From Scatophagus argus (Eukaryota > Chordata > Actinopteri > Scatophagidae): DNA of 64,000 nt. Below the pieces are notes generated by a model. It made no database searches. It was not told the DNA's origin and worked only from the letters and a program-made list of their open reading frames with translations. This document shows positions 22,910 through 34,300 of the stretch, one piece after another. The stretch's first letter is position 1. Each line of letters opens with the position of its first letter. The stretch lies in contig NC_058493.1 of assembly GCF_020382885.2 (NCBI RefSeq), positions 21,945,499-22,009,498 of the forward strand, in the 5' to 3' direction. Position numbers and translations under genes: made by a program.

Positions 22910-25900
22910 CTAGTTTGTCCTAAGCAAAAGCTTTATTTTCGGCACTGCCTCTGGAGGAGGAAGGTAATAGCGTAGCTGCTTACAGAAGGAAGAGGAGGGC
23001 GACATGGAACTTGTACCTTTCCAGGTGACACATTCTCCAGCCTCGGCCAGAAGCTGTAAGGTTTCTGGTAATGCACTTGATCTCAACACCTCTGTCGTCT
23101 CAGTTTTGATGAAAACCAAGCGAGTCTGACGATCCACAAGGGCTGCGTGGATTGCACTCAGCAGGCCAGATCCTGGACAAGAATCCGAAGAGGTGGGGAC
23201 CAAAACCACAGCCCGGCTCTGGTTGATGCAGTCTAACACGGCGTCCGTAACAGCTGCAAGCAGCCAGAGGTCAGATTACTTCATTACTTCATCATGATTG
23301 ACTTTCTTCAATGCGCATCTTAAATACATACCATTTCCTGGCAAGACATCACGATCAAAAAGACAGAGGCTGTAACCATATGTCTCTTCCAAAACAGTCA
23401 TCAGCCATTTTCTGTCATGCTCATTTAGTCCTGCGTTCGCGTTGCTCTCGTAACACATCAGAAAAGCATCGTAGCTCTTTTCATCTGAGCAAACAACAGG
23501 AAACAACAACAGCTTTGTCACAGCACGAATAGGTTAACACATTAAATGGAGAAAAGAAAAAAAATATTACCTGAGGTGCCACGATAGCAACCAAGGGTGT
23601 CTCGCAGGAAAAGGGTGATGTGAATTTTGAACTTCACATAGATGACCACTGTAAGAGCCATCACTAACACAGTGCACGTGATGCCAACACCCAAGGAAAT
23701 GTAGGAAGGAGAAGGAGGAGAAGCTGCAAGAGAAATAATGGGCAGAATAAATGTATTAAATAGACATTTAAATACTCATTAACAACTGGCTCAAATATAC
23801 CGCTGACATGATGAGCTAGTTCATTGACAAGACAGTTGTCAAAAAGTTTCTTCTTTTTGAGACTAAATGACTAATTCGTTATTCCAAAAATAATGAACAG
23901 ATAGAGCAAAAATTAAAATAATCCTGAGTTGCAGCCACATCAAAAAAGTACAGCCCGCAGGAGAGGTTTGAGGTTTAAGGTACTGAACAACACATCAGAT
24001 CTTTGCATCTATCTTACATACGTTTTTGGACCAAGGTGATGGTGACAGAGCCTGAGGCTACATATGTAGACTCCAGTCTACAGCTGTAATTCTTTGATAG
24101 ATCCTCTGCTGACACTTTTTTGAAGACTAGAGACACTTTCATGTGTATCTCGTCTTTATTATTTTGACTGGAAAAGAAAGGAAATAATGAGAGCAGAAGA
24201 GCATTAAGAAAGACAAGTTCCTCTGTATGCGTGTGTGTGTGGAGTCTTTATGTGGTCATGTGTGACATTTGCACAAAAGTGTTTACCGTGAGGAATTGTA
24301 GAAAACTGGTAAGCTGTCGTTAGTTTCCAGAAATGATGTCCCACTATGCCAGTACACCTCATCGAACTCCGAGTACAGAACAGCTTCGCAATCAATCACC
24401 AGTGGGGAGCCTAGAAAAGGCAGAGTTTACACAACATTTAAAAGTAGTACATTTGGAAAAGGAACAAATGCATGTATGTGCATCCACAATACAAGATTGA
24501 AGCTCACCCAATTCTACCTCCACTTTCCCAGTTTTTGGTGAGATGATCTTTGCAGATTGCTTAAATTTATCTGGGCAAAGAAAAGTTTAAACTTATCTTT
24601 TAAAAAAATGTGAACTTGCATGAAGATAAACAAACAAAAAAATAAATAAATTGGCACTTACCCTTTGGTTGGACATTGAGCACCACTGTAAAAGTCCTGT
24701 TATAGATTTGACCATGATACAGGTACGATCTGGTACAGGTGTAGACACCCTGGTCAGCCTGCTTCACACTTGGAAAGTAATAAGCTCTTGGCAATAATAC
24801 ACCCTCCTACAAGATGGAAAATTAGGATTTTTGAGCAAATCAATTCAATTGCAGATAATCATATCCAAAGTTCTTTTTCACGGTGCAGCTTCTTATTTCA
24901 CAGTCACATCTCATTCACGCTCTGCTGAGTTTAAATACCTTGTGCCATATAATGGCATTCCTCGTAATATTCAGAGTATTGACAGCCGGTGTACATACAT
25001 CAGGGCAATTCAACGTGCAGGAGTCTTGTGTATAACATGACTTAGTGTACGTGGTATTGTCTTCATACTCTTTGGTCAGCGTCGTGTACACCGTCAGCCC
25101 GAACCGGAAAAGTCTGCTGGAATTCCTGTCACATCATTAAAGAAAAGAGTTAGGGGAAGATTTCATGTTTAGATTTTAAATATTTTGCAGAGCCTCAGAT
25201 TTTTTCTAGGTAAAAAAAAAAAGAAAAAAAAAAAGACTTGGATGAAGACACCAAGCCCCACTGCAAAAGTCCTGTTATAACTTTGATAAATTTGGTACAG
25301 GTGTCAGCACCTTGATCATTTTCCTCCACACTTGAGAAGCAAACAGCTTCCATCCTCCTACATGATGGAAAATGATGTTGGATTTTTAAGCACAACATGA
25401 ATGACAATCAGTCCTAAAAGTAGCGAGAGCTGCAAATACCAACAAAATGGTGATTTTACTTTGGGGGAAAAGAGGCAAAGATATGCAGATATGAAAACCA
25501 TATGGTTTGAAACATAGTCAGAAGATCACAACACTGCACCTCTGGAGTTTCACATATAGTGCAGTTGCTGGTAATATTCACGGTATTTATATGAGGTATA
25601 TTTTCTTCAGAACAATCCAGTGTGCAGTACTCTTATGTGTTACATGTCTATGTTGTTCATACTGTCAGCCTGAACCAGGACTGTCTGCTGGCATTCCTAT
25701 CACACCATTAAAGAACAGGTTGATATGAAAGCTTTAAGGTTTGCTCTCCAGCGGCTGTGTCAGCTTTATCAGCATCACACCAGTGAGAGCAGGTGTCTTC
25801 TGCAGACATGTCCAATGCACCGGTGATAATTAGCAACCTATCAGCATGATTTGTCTGAATGACTCACGGGTTAAAAATGCACATGCAGGAGATCCTCACA

Positions 25901-27726
25901 CCGCATGTATCAAACTCAAATATGAGATTCTACACAGGGGAAATGTGTTGTGAGATATGCTAGTGAAAAGTCATTTTCAGGCATTAGGATATAAAATAAA
26001 GCCAGGATCATTGCAGAACTGAACTGGACTTTACCCCAGAGAGCAGGCGTAATTCCCCTGATGGTTTACAGAAACGCTGAGGATCACAAGACTTCTCCCA
26101 TGAACCAACACTCCCTGCATCTGCCTCTGCTCCGCTGATGACATGCTGTCTGTCAGGTCTATCTTCCTCGTGGTGTTACTGGTCCAGACCACTTTGGCTT
26201 CACTATGATTAGACCTTCTGTCAAGAGGGCACTGCAGCGCCACCAACTCACCCGCCTTGATGTAAATCTGACTGGGTCTTTGGGAACACACATCTGCAAG
26301 TTAGTGTCACAAATATTAGTTAATATCATTATTGAATACTATTACACTGAAATGTAGCTGATTAAAAACAGTGGAATGCTGGCGTCCCACAGTCTGAGCG
26401 AGGCTTGCACACAAACTTACTGGCTGTAAACCTCTCTTTACATGGCGACCCATTAAAGTTGGGTTGAGTCCCAGTCTCTGTAAGGGGGAAGAAGCTTGAA
26501 AAAGCTCATTAAATAGTTGCGTACGTTTATTTACTGGTTATGTGGCTCTTGCTTCGAACCTGATAAAGTTGAGTGAATCTTACTGTTTGCACTTTATCAC
26601 TTGTGTTATTTATTGGTTGTGAGGCTGCCACATCTCCCCAAGTTTACATTGATTAGTTGGATTATTGCTCTGCATTGAGCTCTAATATCTAACTCTATAT
26701 CCTCCAGCATTCTAATAAAATGCAAATTTTCATTTTCAAACAGTCCTGTATTTAAAGCTAATAAGAAACCAAAAAAAAGCCTGAGACTGAAAAGGCTTTA
26801 ATGTCATATCTGGCTAAAACATCCAGATTTTCTTTAACAATACTTTGTTAAATTTGAAAAACACTGCCTTCAGTATGGCTGCTGTGCATCTTTCTGTGTT
26901 ATTCAGCACAAGTGCGGCGGGTGTGATCGAGGGGGGGCTCTTAACCACATCCTAATTTCTTGTTGTCTCCTAGTCTTGTGATTTCAGAGTAAAGAAAATT
27001 GGGTCAAGTTTGTAGAAGTCAGCTCTGGCCAGTGCACTAAAAGAAACAGACAGAGCTGTTCCTGTGTATTTGCACAAGGCCTGTGCAATATCTGTGATGA
27101 TTTGCATGTTCCAATGCAGCACAGAGAAAAAATAAACAGCTGTTTTTCTGTAATAAGTTGTGATGTGACATTGATGTATCAGTATTTATAATACAGTATC
27201 ATATCACATACCAGCCTGTGAAATTGGTAAATCTGTACCATCAGGGGACCTACTTTTACTCTTGGAACTTCAAGTAGGTCTAAATTTTGATGCCAATGTT
27301 GTTGTGCTTCTACTCGAGTAAAATTCTGAACACATAACTTTGACTTATAACTGAGTATTTCTACACTCCTGGTAGGCTAACGTGCAGGAAGACCCACAGA
27401 TAAATCTGTGTTGAGTCCAAACTGCCGGGATTTCCACATGTTTAAGATTGAATTTAAAATCAGAGGACGTATGAAACACTGCATACATAAGTGCACGAAA
27501 ATCTCTTCTATCTCATCTCTCTCTCTGTTCTGCTTTGGTTTCCTTCTTTGTTCTCAAATTTTTTCCTTTGTCCATCGAGATGTGCGTCACGGGTCACGTC
27601 TTCTCCTTTCTTTTTGTTTTATACTGCTGTCAAAACATAATGAAATGAAAACCTTTCGTTTAGCATCGTCTTACCTGTCAATGAGCTAAGGAGGAAAAAC
27701 AGAGACACCACAAGTTTTTTCTGCAT
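22910..27726 (-). CDS. Interleukin-1 receptor type 1-like, TIR-bearing
   Basis: Signalling member of the IL-1 receptor family. Exons (minus): 27726-27675, 26477-26421, 26293-26035, 25125-24939, 24806-24662, 24570-24508, 24410-24287, 24167-24022, 23723-23571, 23484-23332, 23253-22910. All phases agree; 560 aa. Exon 1 is a signal peptide (MQKKLVVSLFFLLSSLT). Exon 2 holds CKER, as near the mature IL1R1 N terminus. Three Ig domains follow (GNYACSLG, GVYTCTRSYLYHG, KNYSCRLES), then a membrane span (GVGITCTVLVMALTVVIYV) and a TIR with box 1 YDAFLMCY and box 2 CLFDRDVLPG. Odd points: box 3 reads FCKQLRYYLP, with Cys for the usual Trp, and the last two TIR exons are fused compared with il18rap next door. 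IL18R1 or IL1RL1 orthology is possible; family and architecture are secure, the exact name is not. Confidence 0.88.
25235..25725 (-). pseudogene. Decayed extra copy of the Ig2 exon pair
   Basis: Inside the intron between the Ig1 and Ig2 exons of the IL1R1-like gene, 25500-25725 aligns with the first Ig2 exon (24939-25125) and 25235-25375 with the second (24662-24806), in the same order and orientation. Matches include CCAGCAGAC, GTGAATATTACCAG against CTGAATATTACGAG, and TATAACAGGACTTTT. In-frame stops and small indels disable both. The IL1R2-like paralogue has no such relic at 32.8-33.1 kb. Confidence 0.8.
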
Positions 27727-28261
27727 CACGATAAGCTGCAACACCGCACACTGGACACTCGGCGCCGTCAAAAACGCGTTAAATGATCCGTACATGCAGT
27801 TCTGCTGAACTGCTGGTGAACATTTCCCTAATCTTGTCAAAACCACAATCAGTGATGATGAATAACGAAACTAAAAAAGAGCGTAGTGTTCGCAGTGCAG
27901 TGTAGGCACCCCCTGAATCCTTCGCAAAGAAAAAAAAATATTCAGCTTATTACTATCATTACCACTAAATACTTATTTTTAGATTGCTGATTTACTTTCA
28001 AGACTTTCAAGTATCTTTCCCTCCATGACAAATAAAAAAATGAAACTTGATTTGAAACTTCATTGTAGTTTCATAAGCGAGGTATGAAACATTGCGCTCT
28101 GGAAAAGGGCAGGGAAATCCGCGTCGTTGCGCGTTCTGCGCAGGTGTTTAAGTTCCAGCTATAGAAACAACGTATTGACTAATTTGCTCCAAGTGATAGG
28201 GGATCCACCGAGAAGGACTGGAGACCTTCATCTTTTCTCGGCAGAAATTGGACATATGAGG

Positions 28262-28743
28262 TATACTATATGGACAAAAGTATTGGGACATCTGACTATT
28301 ACACCAACAGGGACTTCAATGACATCACACTCTAAATACGCAGACACATTTGCGGCTATAACAGCTTCCAGTCTTCTTGGAAGGCTTTCCACAAGGTTTC
28401 GGAGTGTTTCTGTGGGTATTTCTGCCCATTCACATAGCATTTGTGAGGTCAAACACTGATGTTGGACCAAAAGGCCTGGCTCACAATCTCTGTTCCAGTT
28501 CATCCCAAAGGTGTTGGATGGCGTTGAGGTCAGGACTGTGTGTGTGGGTCAGTCAAGTTCTTCCACACCAAACTCATCCACCCATGTCTTTATGGACTTT
28601 GCTTTGTTTACTGGGGCACAGTCAAGCTGGAATAAAAAAGGACCTTCCCCAAATTGTTGCCACAAAGATGGAAGCATAGCATTGTCCAAAATGTCTTGGC
28701 ATGCTAAAGTTTTAAGATTTCCCTTAAGGGGCTGAGCCCAACA
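28262..28743 (-). mobile_element. Tc1-like fragment, terminal repeat at left
   Basis: It begins TATACTATATGGACAAAAGT, the terminal repeat of a widespread fish Tc1 family. The minus strand encodes the transposase C terminus, with a broken PDLNAIQHLWDEL-type box near 28510. Only the C-terminal third is present. Confidence 0.8.
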
Positions 28744-30260
28744 ATAGACTTGGGTAATTGTTGATTGTTTTCTATAACGAGTTACTGTTTAGCTACCAGG
28801 CTTATGAAAACTAGTCAAATAAAACTAATAAAATTGCTCTGGTTGAACTGGTAACAACACAGACATATCAGGTGAAAAGATCACCGGTGATCTTTTAGAC
28901 ACTGCTTCATTTTAAGTTGTGAAAAGCCAAAACCAAGGCTTTAAAGTAGTCAAGCAAGTTAGTGTTGGACTGTCAAACAGTCAGGGGACTCACAAGAGAC
29001 ACTTAGAGTTAGAGGCTGAGGTATTTTACACATGGGTCAAGTTCCAAACACACTGGATCCTACACTTCCTATAATGAAACTAGCAGCATCATTACAGGCT
29101 ATTTTCAGAGGCTTGACTAAGATTAACCAGATCGACAGTCGACGTGCAAATAGATAGTCCCAGCAATAACGTGACCTTTATGTGCACAATCAGTTTTTCC
29201 ATTTAAGAATAACAGGGTGGTTAACATGCTCATACTTCCCCTGCAATGTCTATGCACTGCCAAGACAAATGTGTTCTATAAACAGCAGCTTAGTGAACTA
29301 ACTCACACTGACTTATCACTTGAATCTGTCGCTAACCTCAGCCTTGCAAAGTTGATAGTGAGTTTGAGATCATGGATTAGCTGTCCAGCCCACAATTTTA
29401 CTGTTTTGATGCTCTCTTTCTGCTCTGAAAGTGAAGCCAACAGCAGAGAGACACCGAAAGCAAAGCTGGTGAAGACAGTGGAGAATGGCAGCTAAAGAGC
29501 CAGATATTTCCCTCTGGAGTTGGTCGAGACCAAAACAGAGATAAAAGAGGGTCAGTGTTGGACTTGTATTCACAAAATGGCCGTAAAAATCTCATCTCAA
29601 ATTGTGTAAATAAGTGTATGTGTAAAGCAGTTTGTTAACATGTTTGCCATAATAACTTTAAAGATATGTCAATGTTTTGTGCTGCCCCCAAGAGGTCAAA
29701 TTGGTTATTAGAGATTGAAAGTAATATATCCAAAGATTTTCATGAAATGAAAACCTGCCATTGATTTAGTCTGCATTTTTGAGCAATAGCTATTTAATAA
29801 ATGACATTCTGTAATAAGTGTGAGGTGAGTTTTTAATGTTATGGTGGAGTCCACCATTTCCATGCTGGTTTTAATTTGGGAATCCATTATTAAACTCACT
29901 CTTTGCGGTTCACTCTCCTACAGTCATGTCAACTGTATGAAGTAACTGCTACTGCAAACCAAACATTTCCTTCTGCTGCTGCTTTACATCAAAAGTGTTC
30001 ATCAGAGAGTGTCTTGTATTTCAGAAGAAGTCCAGGAAATCTATTTGTTCACTTCTTCATCTGCAAAACAGGACAACAGTCCTGTTGAGCGTGTCCCAGT
30101 TGGCAGATTCATATTTACTTTTTTAAAGAGATCGATGAAACATAGAGCAGACATAGTGACATGTTCAGGCCCACCGCCACAGCCTGGTGTGATCACAATA
30201 TCAGACTTAACTTGTCTGACTAAATCAAGAGGCCGTGGAGGATTGAAACAGCTCAACATT
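28744..30260. other. Intergenic, no gene recognised
   Basis: Single-copy-looking DNA between the arms of the inverted repeat. Antiparallel frames at 29217-29595 show no family resemblance, splice structure or consistent start. Confidence 0.4.
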
Positions 30261-30267
30261 CATTCTA

Positions 30268-30640
30268 ATAACAATATAATAATAACAATAACTTTATTTA
30301 TATAGCTCCTTTTAAAAAAACAAGTTCCCAAAGTGTTTAACAATCAGTTAAAAACAGAAACTATAAATCACACACAAGAGTGATATAGAAAGTAAATACA
30401 GAAAACTGACTGACAAAATGCAGGAAATTGAACATTCAAAAACATAGGAAAAAGGACGATAAAAAATATGGAAAATTAATTCACAATAAATGTAAGAAGT
30501 TGATTCATTACTGATCAGGCATTAAAGTAAAAGGCAGTGCAATAGGCCTGCATTCCGTTTCAAAGGAGTTCTTTGTAGCTGCACTTATGGATTCATCCAC
30601 TAGGTGGCAGGAAAACATCATAAACTAACATTTAAACATG
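30268..30640 (+). repeat. Retroelement-type repeat with ACTTTATTTATATAGC core
   Basis: AATAATAACAATAACTTTATTTATATAGCTCC and following sequence matches a tail very common in fish LINE/SINE elements. No open frame is retained. Confidence 0.5.
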
Positions 30641-30653
30641 CCCTCATTCGTGA

Positions 30654-31011
30654 AGGTCCTTTTCTATTCCAGCATGACTGTGCCCCAGTGAACAAAGCAA
30701 GAGGTCCATAAAGACATGGGTGGATGAATTTGGTGTGGAAGAACTTGACTGGCCCACACAGAGTCCTGACCTCAATCCCACTGAACACCTGGACTGGAGA
30801 TTGTGAGCCAACATCAATGTTTGACCTCACAAATGCTATGTGAATGGGCAAAAATACCCACAGAAACACTCCAAAATCTTATGGAAAGCCTTCCAAGAAG
30901 AGTGGAAGCTGTTATAGCTGCAAAGCTGTTTGTGTATTTAGAATGTGATGTAATTAAAGCCCCTGTCGATGTAATGGACAGATGTCCCAATAATTTTGTC
31001 TATATAGTGTA
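30654..31011 (+). mobile_element. Tc1-like fragment, terminal repeat at right
   Basis: Plus-strand coding debris reads ELDWPTQSPDLNPTEHL near 30740-30790, and the element closes with TTTTGTCTATATAGTGTA. It is the mirror partner of the 28262-28743 copy and is truncated at its left end. Confidence 0.8.
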
Positions 31012-31330
31012 CCTCCTATGTCCAATTTCTGCTGCAAAACATTACCTCGGTGGATCCCCTATCACTTGGAATAAATTAGTCAATACGTTGTTGCTATAGC
31101 TGGAACTTAAACACCTGTGCAAAATGTAGATAATTCTTTATTGACCGCCAGAGGGGAAATTTAGATGTTGTAGAACAGCAGAATAACAGAGAAGTTACAG
31201 ATAAATAAGTCAAAAATAAATACTCTGTTATAAATGACATGATTTAAACACTTATCATCCTGACTAGGAGGTGGGCGATTCACAGCCTTCAGCCCTGCCA
31301 AGAAGCTGGCTTCAGATAATACACCAGATC

Positions 31331-34300
31331 TCAACCAGAAGGGCAGCACTGAGTGATAATTTTGGCCTTCACACAGATAGCTATTGTCAAAATAATCACT
31401 CCCACAATGCAGATGATACTTAACTCCGGAGAAAAGGCAGAAGGAGAAGAAGCTGCAAGAAAGAATACGTTTCTTAAATAGCAACATAAACGCTGGATCA
31501 AATATACTACTGAAATGATGAGTCAGTTAACTGACAAGTTGACTGGCAAAAAAAAGAAGAAAACATTTGAAATGTACACTAAGTTACTGAAAAAGTAAGT
31601 CCATCAAGGTGACCATCTGAAGAGGTTTGAGGTACTGAGGTACTGAACAACACATCAGATCTTTCCATCTATCTTACATACGTTTTTGGACCAAGGTGAT
31701 GGTGACAGAGCCTGGGGCTACATATGCAGACTCCAGTCTACAGCTGTAATTCTTTGATAGATCCTCTGCTGACACTTTCTTGAAGATCAGAGATACTTTC
31801 ATGTGTATCTCGTCTTTATTATTTTGACTGGAAAAGAAAGGAAATAATGAGAGCAGAAGAGCATTAAGAAAGACAAGTTCCTCTGTATGTGTGTGGTCAT
31901 GTGTGACATTTGCACAAAAATGTTTACCGTGTAAGATTGTAGAAAACTGGTAAGCTGTCGTTAGTTTCCAGAAATGATGTCCCACTACGCCAGTACACCT
32001 CATCGAACTCCGAGTACAGAACAGCTTCGCAATCAATCACCAGTGGGGAGCCTAGAAAAGGCAGAGTTTACACAACATTTAAAAGTAGTACATTTGGAAA
32101 AGGAACAAATGCATGTATGTGCATCCACAATACAAGATTGAAGCTCACCCAATTCTACCTCCACTTTCCCAGTTTTTGGTGAGATGATCTTTGCAGATTG
32201 AAATTTTTCTGGGCAAAGAAAAGTTTAAACATATCTTTAAAAAAAAAGAACTTTCATGAAGATAAACACATGCAAAAATTGGCACTTACTCTTTGGTTGG
32301 ACATTGAGCACCACTGTAAAAGTCCTGTTATAGATTTGACCATGATACAGGTACGATCTGGTACAGGTGTAGACACCCTGGTCAGCCTGCTTCACACTTG
32401 GAAAGTAATAAGCTCTTGGCAATAATACACCCTCCTACAAGATGGAAAATTAGGATTTTTGAGCAAATCAATTCAATTGTAGATAATCATATCCAAAGTT
32501 CTTTTTCACGGTGCAGCTTCTTATTTCACAGTCACATCTCATTCACGCTCTGCTGAGTTTAAATACCTTGTGCCATATAATGCCGTTGCTTGTAATATTC
32601 AGAGTATTGACAGCCGGTGTATTTACATCAGGGCAATTCAACGTGCAGGAGTTTTGTGTATAACATGACTTAGTGTACGTGGTCTTGTCTTCATACTCTT
32701 TGGTCAGTGTCGTGTATACCGTCAGCCTGAACCGGAAAAGTCTGCTGGAATTCCTGTCACATCATTAAAGAAAAGATTTATGTGAAGAGTTCATGTTTAG
32801 ACTTTAAACATTTTGCAGAGGCTTAGATTGTGAACGACAGCTTTGAGGATCAATTATTCCTCTTGGTCACCATGTGACTACATCTCGGTAGTTTTAGCAT
32901 TTGGCAAGAGCTTTAGATGTCCCAACACTAATCGCTGTTGGGATAAGAGATATTATCAATACCCGCTGATCCAAGTTCTAAGTCTTAATAGGAAGCGACA
33001 TGTACAATAGTTGATTGTAAGGGTAAAAGGTGTTGCTGATCGACAATATTTCTGTCAAGAATGATCAAAAGTAATCAGAGGATAAAACTTGCTTTCATAA
33101 CACAAAATTTAAACAGACATTAGGATATAAAATAAAGCCAGGATCATTGCAGAACTGAACTGGACTTTACCCCAGAGAGCAGGCGTAATTCCCCTGATGG
33201 TTTACAGAAACGCTGAGGATCACAAGACTTCTCCCATGAACCAACACTCCCTGCATCTGCCTCTGCTCCGCTGATGACATGCTGTCTGTCAGGTCTATCT
33301 TCCTCGTGGTGTTACTGGTCCAGATCACTTTGGCTTCACCATGATTAGACCTTCTGTCAAGAGGGCACCGCAGCGCCACCAACTCACCCGCCTTGATGTA
33401 AATCTGACTGGGTCTTTGGGAACACACATCTGCAAATGAGTGTCACAAATATTAGTTTAGTTTAGTGTAGGGAAGGTCGTTCCAAAACTGAGGGGCTCTG
33501 ACAGCAAAAGCCTGGTCACCTTTAGTTTTTAACCTTCACTTTGGAACCAGCAGAAGGTCCCCACTCAAGGTTCTCATAGGCTGGCTCACAGGAGGGTCAA
33601 AACTCTGTTATAAAACTTGGAGCCAGAACCAGACGTGCTTTAAAAGTGATCAGTAAAATCTTAAAATCAATTCTAAAATGAACTGGCAGCCAGTTAAGGG
33701 AGGCTGGGATGAGTTGATGTGGTGTCGTCTGTTAAAACTGGTGATAAGACTTTGAGACTTGACTTTGAGTGTGCCACTATATCTTCTAAGCAGTGTAGTG
33801 AGATTTTCTTAAAATGACTAAAAAAGCAGTGTATATCCCTGTGGGTATGTAAAATCCAATCAGGTGGTTTTATTAGATTTCTGATGTTAGTGACTTTCTG
33901 GCTAAAGTGGGAGTGAGATGTATTGCACAGCTCCTCCGATGGTATGGTATTGTTGTTAATCGGAGGTTTGAAAATCTGCCAAAACAAAAACCAGTGTTGC
34001 ACCCAGAGCTCACATACAAAATGATGTTTGCAGAAGATTTTAACATTTCAAAACTCTGAAACTGTATACTTAAAAACAGCAAGGGTGCAACAAGAGGTTT
34101 GAATCTCTGAAAATGTGAAGCTGAAACTCTGTAATATGCATGTTGCACTTATGAAAAATAAAAATTCAAAGTACAAAATTATGCTCGCAGAGATTCAAAC
34201 TTTTTTTCTGACTTTCAAAATACTTTTCAAGGTTTCAAAACTTATTTTCAGACTTCCAAAACTTTATTTCAGGTTTTAAATGTTCAAACACTGACTTTAA

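Larger units (their letters stand above)
28139..31120. repeat. Large inverted repeat, arms 28139-28655 and 30654-31120
   Basis: Each arm contains a Tc1-like fragment plus about 120 bases of the same outside sequence (CAGGTGTTTAAGTTCCAGCT at 28141, complement at about 31097-31116). Because the shared sequence runs past the transposon end, this is an inverted duplication, or a larger element carrying Tc1 ends, and not two independent insertions. About 2 kb separates the arms. It lies between the two paralogous receptor genes. Confidence 0.75.

Noticed and set aside
31161..31487. 108-aa minus-strand frame over the decoy receptor's last exon
   Set aside because: It is out of phase with the preceding Ig exon; the in-phase frame gives the membrane span and stop at 31331.
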